Positions 21,320 to 31,640 of a stretch of DNA of 64,000 nt are shown piece by piece (the first letter of the stretch is position 1; every line of letters starts with the position of its first letter). The notes beneath the pieces are model-generated. The model was not told where the DNA came from and did no database searches. It saw only the letters and a list, made by a program, of their open reading frames with translations. Made by a program: the position numbers and the translations under genes. The DNA lies in the NCBI GenBank assembly GCA_037367355.1, contig CM074697.1:3100001-3164000 (forward strand), read 5' to 3'. Source of the stretch: Neoscytalidium dimidiatum (Eukaryota; Ascomycota; Dothideomycetes; Botryosphaeriales; Botryosphaeriaceae).

Positions 21320-23572
21320 CTAAAATGATCTCTTTTCCTGGCGCCGCCGGCGGACCAATAGGTCGTACGGATAGTTGTGGACGGCCCCGAGCTGGAGGAG
21401 CAGGCCTTCTGCTTCGCGATTTCCTTCGCCCTGCGCACACCAGATTGCTGGCTCCTTGACTACAGCACGGGGACGTAGCAGGCTCGCGTCCACCGGAAGG
21501 TGCGTCGGATATTGTGAGTCATTTTGCTCGACATAAGCTGGGAGGGGAGGGTCCCAGCGGCCATGGATGCTGCAGCCCGCTGCAGCAACTGCACGAATTA
21601 TATCGATGCGGTTCAAACGGGTCGCTTCTAGGAGCGCCTCGTAGGCGTGTTCATCATCCCCCTGGTTCAATTGGGGATGGAAGTGGGAGAGAGCGGCGCG
21701 GAAGGTAGGGAGATCGTCCCAAGCGTCCTTATTAAGAAGGATATTGAAGCTTTTATTGGCGATGGGATCTTTGCCGTACTTGGCGGCACCGCCGCTGAGG
21801 AGGATGTCCACCATCTGTGGATTCTTCTGCCATAAGGCAATGTCGATGGGTCTGCCTATCTTCCATGCATAGGCCCGGTCGGGATTGGCGCCGTGCTTGA
21901 GGAATAATTCAACCAGTGGATGGTTGCGAGTCATGACAGCATCTTGCAGAGGAGTGGTGTTGGGGTTCGTGTTCCAGCTCCCGGATCTTGTCCGATTGTA
22001 TACAGTACTAATGTCAGGGTCCACACCACGTTCAAGAAGGTATTCGAGGATTTTGGTGGTTCCTTCGTATATACCGTTCCTCTCAAGACTATCGCATTCC
22101 TCGACTAGGGCTTTCTCGAGGAATATGATGTTGTGGCCCTTCACTTCCTTCTCAGTCAAGAGATTGAAGAGCTTAAAGCTCCGGCGTTTCGTCGCAAATT
22201 GGACAACGGTTTCCATGTGCGCATGGTAACACGGGAATGGTGAGCCTAACAAGGCCTCCATGATGAGGATGGCTGCTCGCTCGCCTGTCTCTCCTCCTAT
22301 CTGACAAGCTGCCACCAGGGCAGCTTTCTTCTCATCCGCCTCGAAGGCGTTGAAATAATAGCCCTGACTTCGTAAGCGGGCAAGGAAGTCAACATGTCCC
22401 TGTCGAGCTGCGGCCCAGGCCGGGGTTCCAAAGTAGCTGAGAGCTGTCGGAGGTGCCAGTGATGGAGGTATCAGGGACTCAAAGTGAGCATACAGATTGA
22501 AATCATTGAGCCATCCAGCGACGCAGAGGGCGGCTTTGTTTACGTCCTCATGAGAAAGCAACCAATTGGAGTCTTCATCGTTGAATGCCTTGACGAGATC
22601 GCGCTTGTTCATGTATTCCACTGCGAGATGGCATACAGCAGTGGAGATTGACTCGCCGTCTTTCTGCGATTGGTTCTTGTAGTAACGCGAGACTGCACGG
22701 ATCACCTCGCGAATTGTCTGGATGAATGTGTTTGTACGTGCGTGGTGCTTGCTCATCGCATTGCTGGACAGAAGGCGGATGAGCCAATCGGAAGGAATGT
22801 GGGAGACGTGATTATCGAGAGCCCCAACCCAGAAGAGCTCGGCGACGATCTCTACGTCAAATTTTCCTAAGCGAAATAAGTTCTGGTCTGGTGGAAAGGG
22901 AGATTTGTTCGCACTGTAGAAACAGCGTATGAAAGAGCTGAAGGATGACTCACGGGAGACTAGACGGAGATCAAGTGTCAGGGACATGCTGTCCTCCTGA
23001 ACCAGATTCTTCATGACGTTTTGGAGGAGCTCGGCCGGGAGATCATTGATAGAGGCACTTGGCCTGATTTGGTTATTGGTAGAGTTGCCAAGATAATTGG
23101 TGGTGGGGCTCCTGATAGAGCTCTGGACAGATTTCTTGGCCGAATCATTGGTTGAAGTGTCGGCGGAGCTTGTAGGGTTTTCGGGAAGGTTGACGGGAGG
23201 CTTTTCAGAAGGGCTTGCCTTCACCTTCTTGCGAGGTCTCTCGGATGATTCTGCGCTGCTCGGGCGCTTCTTGGAGTTTGGTAGGATAGTTCTGTCAGGA
23301 TCGGAAATGGTGGCATTGTTCTTGGCCCTCTTACGAGTGCTTTCGGATATATCCAAGCTTGCGGGACGCTTCTTGAAGTTGAATGGCGCGGTGGATACTT
23401 CCTTGAGCATCTCTCCAGAGCGTCTGGGTGATTCCGCACTGCCGGAAGGCTCCTTGGACCAGGCGGGCGTGGCCATGCCTGATCTGGAGATAGCATTGGT
23501 GTCCTTCATTTTCTTCCGGGAAGCTTCTGAGGGTGTTGGGCTCGCGGCCCGCTTTCGCGGATTGGGAGTCAT
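21320..23572 (-). CDS. F-box-like and ankyrin-repeat protein
   Basis: Single-exon frame of 750 aa if the ATG at 23572 is used. The frame stays open to 23761, but the extra 63 residues are low-complexity and look like leader sequence. The N-terminus carries three imperfect copies of a basic unit (KRAASPTPSEASRKKMK, KKRPASLDISESTRKRAK, KKRPSSAESSERPRKKVK), likely nuclear-localisation sequences. An F-box-like helix follows (INDLPAELLQNVMKNLV). The C-terminal half holds about five ankyrin units, clearest as TPLQDAVMTRNHPLVELFLKHGANPD and the next repeat ending VDILLSGGA. Such proteins usually present substrates to SCF ubiquitin ligases or act as scaffolds; no partner is evident. An in-frame 66-bp segment (22888-22953) has GTGAGT and CAG ends and might be an optional intron. 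Confidence 0.83.
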   Translation of the reverse strand: MTPNPRKRAASPTPSEASRKKMKDTNAISRSGMATPAWSKEPSGSAESPRRSGEMLKEVSTAPFNFKKRPASLDISESTRKRAKNNATISDPDRTILPNSKKRPSSAESSERPRKKVKASPSEKPPVNLPENPTSSADTSTNDSAKKSVQSSIRSPTTNYLGNSTNNQIRPSASINDLPAELLQNVMKNLVQEDSMSLTLDLRLVSRESSFSSFIRCFYSANKSPFPPDQNLFRLGKFDVEIVAELFWVGALDNHVSHIPSDWLIRLLSSNAMSKHHARTNTFIQTIREVIRAVSRYYKNQSQKDGESISTAVCHLAVEYMNKRDLVKAFNDEDSNWLLSHEDVNKAALCVAGWLNDFNLYAHFESLIPPSLAPPTALSYFGTPAWAAARQGHVDFLARLRSQGYYFNAFEADEKKAALVAACQIGGETGERAAILIMEALLGSPFPCYHAHMETVVQFATKRRSFKLFNLLTEKEVKGHNIIFLEKALVEECDSLERNGIYEGTTKILEYLLERGVDPDISTVYNRTRSGSWNTNPNTTPLQDAVMTRNHPLVELFLKHGANPDRAYAWKIGRPIDIALWQKNPQMVDILLSGGAAKYGKDPIANKSFNILLNKDAWDDLPTFRAALSHFHPQLNQGDDEHAYEALLEATRLNRIDIIRAVAAAGCSIHGRWDPPLPAYVEQNDSQYPTHLPVDASLLRPRAVVKEPAIWCAQGEGNREAEGLLLQLGAVHNYPYDLLVRRRRQEKRSF

Positions 23573-24001
23573 CCTGGAGACGCGTTGGTTCTCGAAACAC
23601 GAGCGATCAAAGTATCTTTGCACGAGGTGGATTGATAGACGAAGCGGCAAAGGGTTGGTCGTGGAGGGTTTGGAAATCGCGAAAGATCTTGGAGAAGATG
23701 CGGTGAATGAGCGAGATTGGGCGAGCGAGCGGCAGCCACAACAACCAGACCAGGCAGACACAATAAGTGACGCACGCGAGCTATGCCTAGGTCGCGTAGG
23801 CGAGGTGCCGTTGTCGCTGCGGCATCTGTTTGCGCCGCTCTTTCCTCAAGCCACGCCACATCGGCGCACCCTCTTCTGCTCTTACGGCCCCAAGCTACCC
23901 TCTGCCTCCTCCGTAACATCAACGCCTGGAACCTCGACTGGATCCGTCCCTGCAAATCCAAGACCACTCAGCTCGAGATACTGTCGATTCATTTAGCAAC
24001 C
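23573..24001. promoter_or_regulatory. Divergent intergenic region between ankyrin gene and four-span membrane protein gene
   Basis: 429 bases between opposite-facing start codons. Part of it reads as an open frame on each strand, but neither extension has conserved features. It most likely holds two 5' leaders and promoters. Confidence 0.4.
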
Positions 24002-25006
24002 ATGAAGGAGGAGACCAGGCTCAAGCTGGTGCTCTGGCTTTCGGGCCTCCAATTCGTTCTCTCTTCTCTAGTTGTCGTCACAAACGGCCCAACTAGGATA
24101 TTTGTTCGCGATCATGGTGGTCCTGACGTGCTTATTGATGGCCATGCCACCCAGCATCGCAGGCTAGACCGCTCAAACTTCATCCTCCACCTCTGGCCAA
24201 TTGAGATGGCCTGCGCATCCGGCATGTGCGGAATCATATTCTTCATCACCCTTGCCTCCGTCATCTGCTGCCTCGGATTGAGCCGCCTGATCCGCAAGAT
24301 TCGCATTCCAGAGGCTGTGGTGAGTGGCCTGCGCCTAAGAAGGTTGAGCAGCTTGTGCTGACGCAGATGCAGAATGCCAGGAACGATAATCCACTGTCGA
24401 ATCAAAATGACGTAATCCTTGTAAGCGTCGCCCAGAATATGCAGTGTGGAGTAGACCTTGACTGGACTTCAGACAACCCGGAAGATGATCTTCTTCCACC
24501 CGCGGGTCATCATTTGCACCTGTCTCCTGATAGCCCTGGTAAGCGGTTCTCTTGGCTTCCTAGGAATAAGACTTCATTGATTTTGATCCCAGTTCTTTGG
24601 AGTCGCCGCATGCGTGACCGTTCATATTTCCTACGCGACGTCGGACCACTTCGACAAGAAGAAGCTCGTCCATGGACAACCCCTGGGCACCTTCAGTGTC
24701 GAGACCTACATCTGTGAGATCCTGGAGTACGAGTTCGCTAGCGCCGCAGAGGATATGGTCGTGATGTACCATCGATACTGCCAACTGGCCTCAGCGGCTC
24801 GCTGGATGACGCTATTCTCCACCCTCTGCATCATTTTCCATTTCTTCTTCTGCGTCTGGGCCTTTGATGCAATCACCCAGCCTGTCGCATCACAGACCGA
24901 CTTGGGAAAAGCTCGCAAACTCGATGCGAGGCGCAAGCGCTCTCGCGAGAATATTTGCTTTGGTAAGAAACAGCCTGATGTCGAGCGAGTCGCTGAGAGG
25001 TTCTAG
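24002..25006 (+). CDS. Four-transmembrane-segment protein of unknown function
   Basis: Predicted 283 aa, four exons: 24002-24319, 24367-24420, 24473-24538 and 24593-25006. Introns are 47, 52 and 54 bp with donors GTGAGT, GTAAGC and GTAAGC; all are phase 0. The join gives four hydrophobic helices: LVLWLSGLQFVLSSLVVV; GIIFFITLASVICCLGLSRLI; VIICTCLLIALFFGVAACV (built from exons 3 and 4); and LFSTLCIIFHFFFCVWAF. The first loop is long and ends in a Cys-containing stretch, and the C-terminal tail is basic (KLDARRKRSREN). The topology resembles SUR7/PalI- or MARVEL-type tetraspan proteins, but I see no signature to name one. The two tiny middle exons (54 and 66 nt) mean single-exon gene callers would break this gene. 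Confidence 0.75.
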
Positions 25007-25338
25007 GGAGTGGTGGTGGTTCCCATCTCCGCGTCCCACGCCCTTGATGCGGGGGATCGACATTGCACCGATTTCCCCCGCCTGGTCTTCGGTACATCGT
25101 CCCCCGTGCCTATACTCTTCCTGGTTATCGCCCCTGGCTAAATCTGCAAGGCATCATTGGTGGGAAAGCTTGATGTTTGCACACCGAGAAACTTTAAGAA
25201 TATGGCCAGGTTCATTATTTTTTGGAGGCTTTTTCTTTTTCATTTCCCAGTCTCTTCACTATCTTCCTTCTGTGAGCTCATGCACCGTCGTCTACAGTGG
25301 GGTCAATTTTCTCAATCTGTTTAGCGAATGGTCTTAAC
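25007..25338. other. Intergenic, promoter region of the GH78-like gene
   Basis: 332 bases, AT-richer towards the right. Holds the 3' flank of the membrane-protein gene and the promoter of the next gene. No further feature seen. Confidence 0.4.
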
Positions 25339-27601
25339 ATGTCGCTAAGTATAATAAAAGCATCATGCATGTTTCTTTGTTTCTTGACGTCATGCACCGT
25401 ACTAGGACAATCTTGTTGGAGGGACACCACCTGTGATGGTCCTACCGAAGCTGCCTTCCCGGGTCCTTGGGATGACAACATCTATGCCCCATCTTCACGC
25501 ATCGTTCAACCCAAATCCATCCTGTCTCTCGCCAATGCCTCCGAACTTTCCTCGTACCCAGGACCCGCAACAATCACAGGCAACGGATCCGCCGTTGTAT
25601 TCGACTTCGGCCTCGAAGTTGGCGGCATCGTCCACCTAACCTATACCGCCTCCGGCTCCGGCAGCGGCACCCTCGGCCTCGCCTTCAGCGAAGCCAAAAA
25701 CTGGATCGGCCTACACTCGGATTCATCCAACGGCCTGTTCAAAGCCGGCGACGGCGCTATCTACGACGCCCCGTTTACCGGCTCGGGGAATCACAGCTAC
25801 GTCGTGCCCGACGAGAAGCTGCGCGGCGGCTTCCGATATCTCACAGTCTTCTTGTTGACAAACGCAACCTCGGCGGATGCGGACCCGAGCGTGGATGTCG
25901 GGGATGTGGATTTGGAGATCTCGTTCCAGCCTACGTGGTCGAATCTGCGCGCGTACAATGGGTATTTCCACAGCAGTGATGAGTTGCTGAACAGGATCTG
26001 GTATGCCGGCGCTTATACACTGCAGACGAACGCCGTGCCGGTAAACGCGGGGCGCGCATGGCCGGCATTGTCTGCAGGGTGGGCAAATAACGGAACGTTG
26101 GCAAATGGAAGTACGGTCATTGTGGATGGCGCTAAGAGGGATCGAGCGGTGTGGCCTGGGGATATGGGAGTTGCGGTGCCGGCAGTGTTTGTGAGTACTG
26201 GTGATCTGGAAAGCGTGAGGAACGCTCTAGAAGTGATGTTTGATTATCAGGTAAGGCTATGCGGAGAGTTTCAAGTCAATTAGCTCAAGAACACTTACTG
26301 ACCGAAGAATAGGAGGCCGATGGTGCGATCCCGGAAGCAGGACCACCTCTCCTGCAGAAGGGAAGTGATACATATCATATGTGGACAATGGTCGGTACTT
26401 ACAACTACGTCCTGTACAGCGGGGACCTGGACTTCCTTCAACTGTTATGGGAGAGATATCTTAAAGCCATGGATTACGTGTACGGCAAGGTCGACGACTC
26501 CGGCCTCTTGAATGTAACTGGCATCCGAGACTGGGCCCGCTGGCAACAAGGATGGAACAATACCGAGGCGAATATGATGTTTGTATGACACTTTTTTCTT
26601 TGTGTGCATTATCCACTGACGTATGATATTCGAAAGCCTCTACCACACTCTGATTACCGGTGCCACACTCGCCGACTGGCAAAGCAACACCACCAATTCA
26701 TCACTCAGCACCACCTACCTCTCCCGCGCCTCTGCTCTCCGCGACGCCATCAACACGTACACCTGGGACGCTTCGGCCCAGCTTTACCGCGATAACGCCA
26801 CCCTCACTACCCTCCACCCACAAGACGCCAACGCACTCTCCCTCTACTTTGGCGTCGCACCCACGAACCTCACCAGCATCATCTCCACCGGTATAACCCG
26901 CAAGTAAGCCATACCTCATCCCTCTCCTCTTATCATAGACCTCGCCTCTAACACCCCTACCAAACAGCTGGACGCCTATCGGCGCCGAAACCCCCGAGCT
27001 TCCCGGCAACATCTCGCCCTTCATCTCCTCGCTCGAGCTGCACGGCCACCTCGCCGCACGACAGCCCACCTTGGCCCTCGACCTGATCCGCCGCTCCTGG
27101 GGCTGGTACGCCAACCACCCCAACGGCACCGGCTCCACCGTCATCGAGGGGTACCTCACCAACGGCTCCTTCTCGTACCGCTCGTCTCGCGGCTACGGCT
27201 ACGACGCGAGCTACGTGAGCCACGCGCACGGCTGGTCTGCCGGCCCCACCAGCGCGCTGACGGAGGGTATCGTCGGGCTGAGCGTGACGGGTCTGGCGGG
27301 ACGGACGTGGCGGTTGGCGCCGCAGTGGGGGGATCTGACGCAGGCGCGGGCCGGGTTCAGGACGGCGTTGGGGCTGTTTGAGGCGAGTTGGGTGAGGGCT
27401 GCGAATGGGACGGTGGTGGAGTGGAGTGTGCCGGCGGGGACCAAGGGGGAGGTCGTGGTGGATGGTGTGGGAGGGGCTGGCGAGGTGAGCGTGGAGGTCG
27501 ATGGAAGAAAGGTTGAGGTTGGAGTGCAGAAGACGGAAAATGGTGGTGTATGGATGAAGGTAGCGGCAACAGGAGGAATGTATAAGATCACTTTGTCTTG
27601 A
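25339..27601 (+). CDS. Secreted GH78-like alpha-L-rhamnosidase
   Basis: Predicted 692-aa extracellular glycosidase in four exons: 25339-26250, 26313-26578, 26637-26903 and 26968-27601. Introns are 62, 58 and 64 bp. The second donor is GTTTGT, off consensus but required to rebuild NM/ILYHTLITGA. A signal peptide (MSLSIIKASCMFLCFLTSCTVLG) precedes QSC. N-glycosylation sequons are frequent. The GH78 acid block is present as VDGAKRDRAVWPGDM, followed by GAIPEAGPPLL, DTYHMWTMVGTYNY and a C-terminal beta domain. Family knowledge: GH78 enzymes are inverting alpha-L-rhamnosidases with an (alpha/alpha)6 barrel that release rhamnose from pectin and plant flavonoid glycosides, suggesting a plant-associated or saprotrophic lifestyle. 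Exact substrate is inferred. The ATG at 25339 is preferred over the upstream in-frame ATG at 25297 because it gives a clean signal peptide. Confidence 0.87.
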
Positions 27602-27912
27602 TGCCCGACAACACGGCTTAATTAGGAATCATAATGACTAGTCGAACCTTCTCATACCGCTACAACGCCACTCTACACCATCTTGCCTCCTAGATGAATG
27701 CCGAGGGCAACGTAGGGATCGTCCACCACCCTGAATCGGGTGAACCCGTATTTACTACTGCATTCCTCTATCACAGACTCGAGTATCTTTTCGAACAGCA
27801 GTGTGCAAGCAGAGCATGATAAATTTGTGCTTGTGAGAAACAGTGATTAGAATGGAAAATTCGAATTTGGTTCATCTGTTGATAAACTACTTTTTCTAGA
27901 CCGTTTTGGAAG
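27602..27912. other. Convergent 3' intergenic region
   Basis: 311 bases between the stop codons of the GH78-like gene and the leftward helical-domain gene. AT-richer; should hold both 3' ends. Nothing else seen. Confidence 0.4.
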
Positions 27913-29554
27913 TCACGGAGGTGTATGCCCCCGATCTTTCTTGGAATAGTCTTCGGAAGAGCTGGTAATGCGTCCCAAGGACTTATACATTAATATCCGG
28001 AGTTCTTTTCGTTCCGCAATTGAAAGTTTCAGTCTTGGTTCTGATTTTGGGTCCGGCTCCGACCCTGGAAACGAGGGTTGGTGTGGTATTCCGGCAGGTT
28101 GAGCATGAGAGAAAGAAGCAAAGAAACCCCGGGATTCTGGCGCCCAAGCGTGGGGAATCCATGCGGTACGAATCGTCATCACGACGGTTTTGACATCTTC
28201 CCCCTTTTCCATTTTCATGACGTGCACAACTGTTGAACCAGCTGGGGTGCTCCGAGAATACTCTTGGAACAGGAGAACATTTTGCGGATATGGGCGGCGT
28301 TGAGACGAGGGCACTAATGACCCGGATAACTGCACATTCCCCATTGCTTGAATGGACTTCCGGGAGTCAAAAATCCGACTTTTGTTGGATTTCGACCTTT
28401 CTGGTAACTTTTTACCAGAACTGGAGGACATGGCCCTGTCGTATGCGTCAAGAGCTGAGACTGTATGGCAATCGCCAAGAATCGAGCTGAGTTCTGATTC
28501 CATCCAGCGAGCTTCTGCCCAAGTGATGTCCAAGCTTCCTTCAGAGATTAGGGAAGGCAGAACTTGGAGAAGATGATTGTTTAAATGGATGAGCGGCATC
28601 GTTAATGGTTGCAAGTGATAATCATCGAAATCGAAGCTACCATATTCAGTACACAGAAAACCGGACTTTATAACGCTTTGCGGTGTTGTTTCCTCTATAC
28701 ACTCCGCTTCTTCAATCATCTTCGAAAAGCTATATAGCTTTTGAAGCCTGTCAGATGGAAAATTGTCATTGCTGAAAAGGCGTTGTTGCGTTGCTTCTGA
28801 TGTTATGGTGGCCGGTATTTCTCCCATGGCTGTTTCCGAAGCTGCCATGAGTGCGTTCTGCGAAGCCGCTACGCTGGTTCTGATGTCCTCCAAGCAAGTT
28901 TTGTTCTGTTGAACAAAGGAGCTGAGACCACTCCCAAGAACATGGACTTCCTTCTGGAGACATAAAAATTGGGACTGCACAGAGGCAAGCTCCTGTTGCT
29001 GATGCTCGAATCTGATTTGAAGGCTTAGATCGAACTGTCTAAACACAGGTCAGCCTATAGCCCGTATTAAAAGGAAAATTTAATATTTCAAACAACCTTC
29101 CCACAAGGTGTAAGGCAGAGTCAATCTCTTTCCTCACACGCTCAAGTCTGTTGCATGACTGAACAATGTCCTGACGGCCCAGGGCCCACTTCGTGTTTTT
29201 CCGGAGCTTGCTAAACCAGCTTTCTCCTGCAAGGCTGGCAGCTTTCCTGGCCTCGTTCCGTATCCACAAGAACTCTTTCTGACAGCGGCTCAGCAGTGCT
29301 GCAATCCGTGGGATCTCCCGTTTGACCTTAGGAGGATAGCCGGAACTCTTGAAATCCTCGAGAAACGAAGTCGTTTGGACGACGAGCTGTCCAACATCAT
29401 TGATCTTCTCCAATAGCTCCTTCACCTCGTTCTGCGCCTGGTGGACCTTTCCGAGGGCATCGTAGGCTTGTCGGCCATACTTGAAGACTAAATCTGCTAG
29501 TCCAATAACTGAGAAGGCGTTTGCTGCTGTCGATAGAAGCTCCGTGGAGGCCAT
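27913..29554 (-). CDS. Fungal protein with STAND-type helical N-terminal domain, 527 aa
   Basis: Two exons: 29097-29554 and 27913-29038. The 58-bp intron has a weak GTTGTT donor and TTTAG acceptor, and the join reads HLVGR/QFDLSLQIRF in frame. Residues 1-150 form a helical domain starting MASTELLSTAANAFSVIGLADLVF. This pattern is typical of the N-terminal domains that fungi place in front of NACHT/NB-ARC or ankyrin modules (SesA/HeLo-like; inference from pattern, no search run). A coiled-coil region follows (RFEHQQQELASVQSQFLCLQ). The C-terminal 250 residues have no recognised fold; no nucleotide-binding motif is present. A damaged relative of the first 120 residues lies 1.3 kb away on the same strand (30805-31176), so the locus has undergone local duplication. 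A role in allorecognition or innate immunity is only a hypothesis. Confidence 0.78.
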
Positions 29555-30804
29555 TGTGTGGGGCGGGAAAGTGCAGGAGTCGAGGCAACCGACTCCGTAG
29601 ATACGCGGCTGAGGAGGGGCTCAGATGCGCTTCACTTCAGCCTTGCGTGGTGCCTTGCGCAACGCTATACTTAGTATAGCAGTAAACCTTGCAGTTTTAT
29701 GTTATCCTGATTGGCGGACATTCAGCAACCAGTGGTAGAAGATTTCCCCGCATATCCCCTCGTAAAGCTTCCTTCCCGCGCGCTCTTGGTGACTGAGTGA
29801 TACTATGCAGAAAGTATCAATCTTGAGTTGTATATCTGGGTACACGCCACTTCGTAGTATCCCAGTAGGGAGCCACGGTAAGAGGGGTCTGAAAGTTCTT
29901 AAGAAGTCATACGGTCATGGTCAATTGACGTGAGAATCTCGATGCATGTCTCCTATCATATTCACTCTCGTCAGATAATAATAGCATTCAAAAAACAACC
30001 TCTTTCGAGGTATGTGCATTCATCACTACGTGAAGTCGGACAAGGTTGGCCCAGCATGTGATGCATTGGCGGTTAAGAAAGTTCTATGCGCATATTCGTT
30101 CCGCAGACGTGCCCTAACAGGGGTTTTCTATTTTATATCGTGAGAGACCATCTCTTTCTAAGTATACGATGCTCAAAAAAGTAGGTTACTCGTAAATCAT
30201 GCCAGCCAGACCTTGTGTCCATCGCATCCGAGAGAACAAAATTATCAAGCTCCAGAGCGTTCAGCCATCCCTCTCTGAGAAGCAAAGAATCTTCAATGTA
30301 GACTTCCGCAAGCTCTAAGAAGATTTCTTTCGCGTGGGATCTTCCGTGGGTTGCGGAAGATTTCTTGGCACAGTTCTACCAATGTTGTTCCATCTTTGCA
30401 TTTAATTTCTGTCGGTCGATACCCTGTTCTCAGAACAGCCACCGTCCAAATAATTAGGTATATTGGTCTGCTGCGTGCATGATACATTGGTGCTAAGCCA
30501 TCCCGATTAACCATATTGAAGTGCTTGCCCAGATCTGACAGCTCTGCCAGATATAAATGGAGCGTTGCGGCCTTCATACTGTCAAGCGCTCCATCCTTCA
30601 GGGGAATACGTAGCAACCTCTCTTAATGATTCTTTCCAAGTTCATATTCATCCCAAACATATTATAGAATTGAGAAATGGGCACATGAACGAGCATTTTC
30701 GAGCCAAGCGCAGCTGATATAACTGAAAAAGGGGGGATAGGAAAAGACATGAAAGTACAGAAATGTCTCCCATGACATGATTCTGGCACTGAAAAATCAA
30801 AATT
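29555..30804. other. AT-richer intergenic stretch with possible decayed ankyrin-like coding sequence
   Basis: 1.25 kb upstream of the helical-domain gene. Most of it has stops in all frames. The minus-strand part from about 30616 down to about 30170 looks like old coding sequence (see separate entry). No transposon ends or tRNA were found. Confidence 0.4.
30170..30616 (-). pseudogene. Possible ankyrin-type C-terminal gene remnant
   Basis: A 107-codon open frame (30616 to 30293) contains FNMVNRDGLAPMYHARS and GTTLVELCQEI, similar in feel to the last repeats of fungal ankyrin proteins. After a frame change near 30340 the reading continues as LELAEVYIEDSLLLREGW and on to about 30170 without a stop. 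No start codon in good context, no partner exon upstream and an AT-rich setting suggest a decayed gene. It may be the tail of the broken helical-domain paralogue just upstream on the same strand. Homology is judged by eye only. Confidence 0.35.
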
Positions 30805-31176
30805 TTAAACCTGAGCGCTCTTCCTGAACTTAGCAAACAGCCCATCTGCAGTTGATATTGATGCCTCCTTCACCGATTTCTGTATGAGAACGTACTCGCT
30901 ATGGCAGCGAAGGAGAGGTTCTTCGATGGCTAGAACGACGTCTTTGTTCTTCTGGGGTAGGCTGGACTGCGAAATGTCGGCAACGAAGAACCGTACTCTC
31001 GCGATTCGGGCTTCGACGTCTTTGATCTCCTTGAGCAGCTACTTGACTTCATTTGGGGCATTGCGGATCTTCACCAGCGTCTCGACGACTTCGCGACCGT
31101 ACTTGAAGACGACGTCAGCTAGTCCGACGATGGAGAAGGCGTTTGAAACGGTAGAGAATGCTTCCGAGGGAGCCAC
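30805..31176 (-). pseudogene. Broken paralogue of the helical-domain protein encoded at 27913-29554
   Basis: Read on the minus strand from 31176, the frame gives SNAFSIVGLADVVFKYGRE, then KIRNAPNEVK, then a TAG at 31041-31039, then LLKEIKDVEARIARV and so on to a TAA at 30807-30805. This aligns without gaps to the first 120 or so residues of the neighbour (NAFSVIGLADLVFKYGRQ, AQNEVKELLEKINDV). Where the neighbour has ATG this copy has GTG (31176-31174); where it has the Glu codon after NEVK this copy has TAG. The copy ends where the neighbour continues. Two inactivating changes in the same frame plus truncation make this a pseudogene; the amount of divergence shows the duplication is not recent. 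Confidence 0.78.
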
Positions 31177-31640
31177 GAGACATGCTTGAAACTGAGGACG
31201 AGTGAACTGCCCGGTAGGAACAACTTGAAAGAAAGACGGATGGAGGAATCGGGTACAGAACTCATAGCGAGGCCGGGAGCCACGAATTCGCAGAGCGGGG
31301 CTTTGCAGGCGCAGTCAGCCTCGGGTTGGCAGCTCATGCAGCCTCGTCATATGCCAAGCGTTCTCTATTGGCTTGCACCGTGTCAAAGAAGATTGCTGTG
31401 CTCAATGCAGACTCAGCCTCTTTCATAGAATTAAAATTGGCGCATTGACCTACGACTGATATCAGGTTCTCGCGAAAACCTAACAATTTGGAGTGACCCA
31501 GAAAGTCCACATCGCGAAGCAGTTGGGCTAAGGAAGCACGAGGAATGTATCGCTTGCTATGCTAATCTCAAAGGTGCAAGCACCAGCAGAGTTGAGATAC
31601 CTATTGCTTAGTACTATACGTAAAGCCTTAAGCCTACCTA
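31177..31640. other. Intergenic, nothing supported
   Basis: 464 bases between the pseudogene and the Gemin2-like gene. Short open frames only; should contain the 3' end of the Gemin2-like transcript. Confidence 0.4.

Noticed and set aside
22888..22953. 66-bp in-frame segment with GTGAGT and CAG ends inside the F-box/ankyrin gene
   Set aside because: Reading through keeps a plausible CFYSANKSPFPPDQNLFRL stretch, and length divisible by three lets both forms exist. Not annotated as an intron without transcript data, but mentioned in the gene entry.
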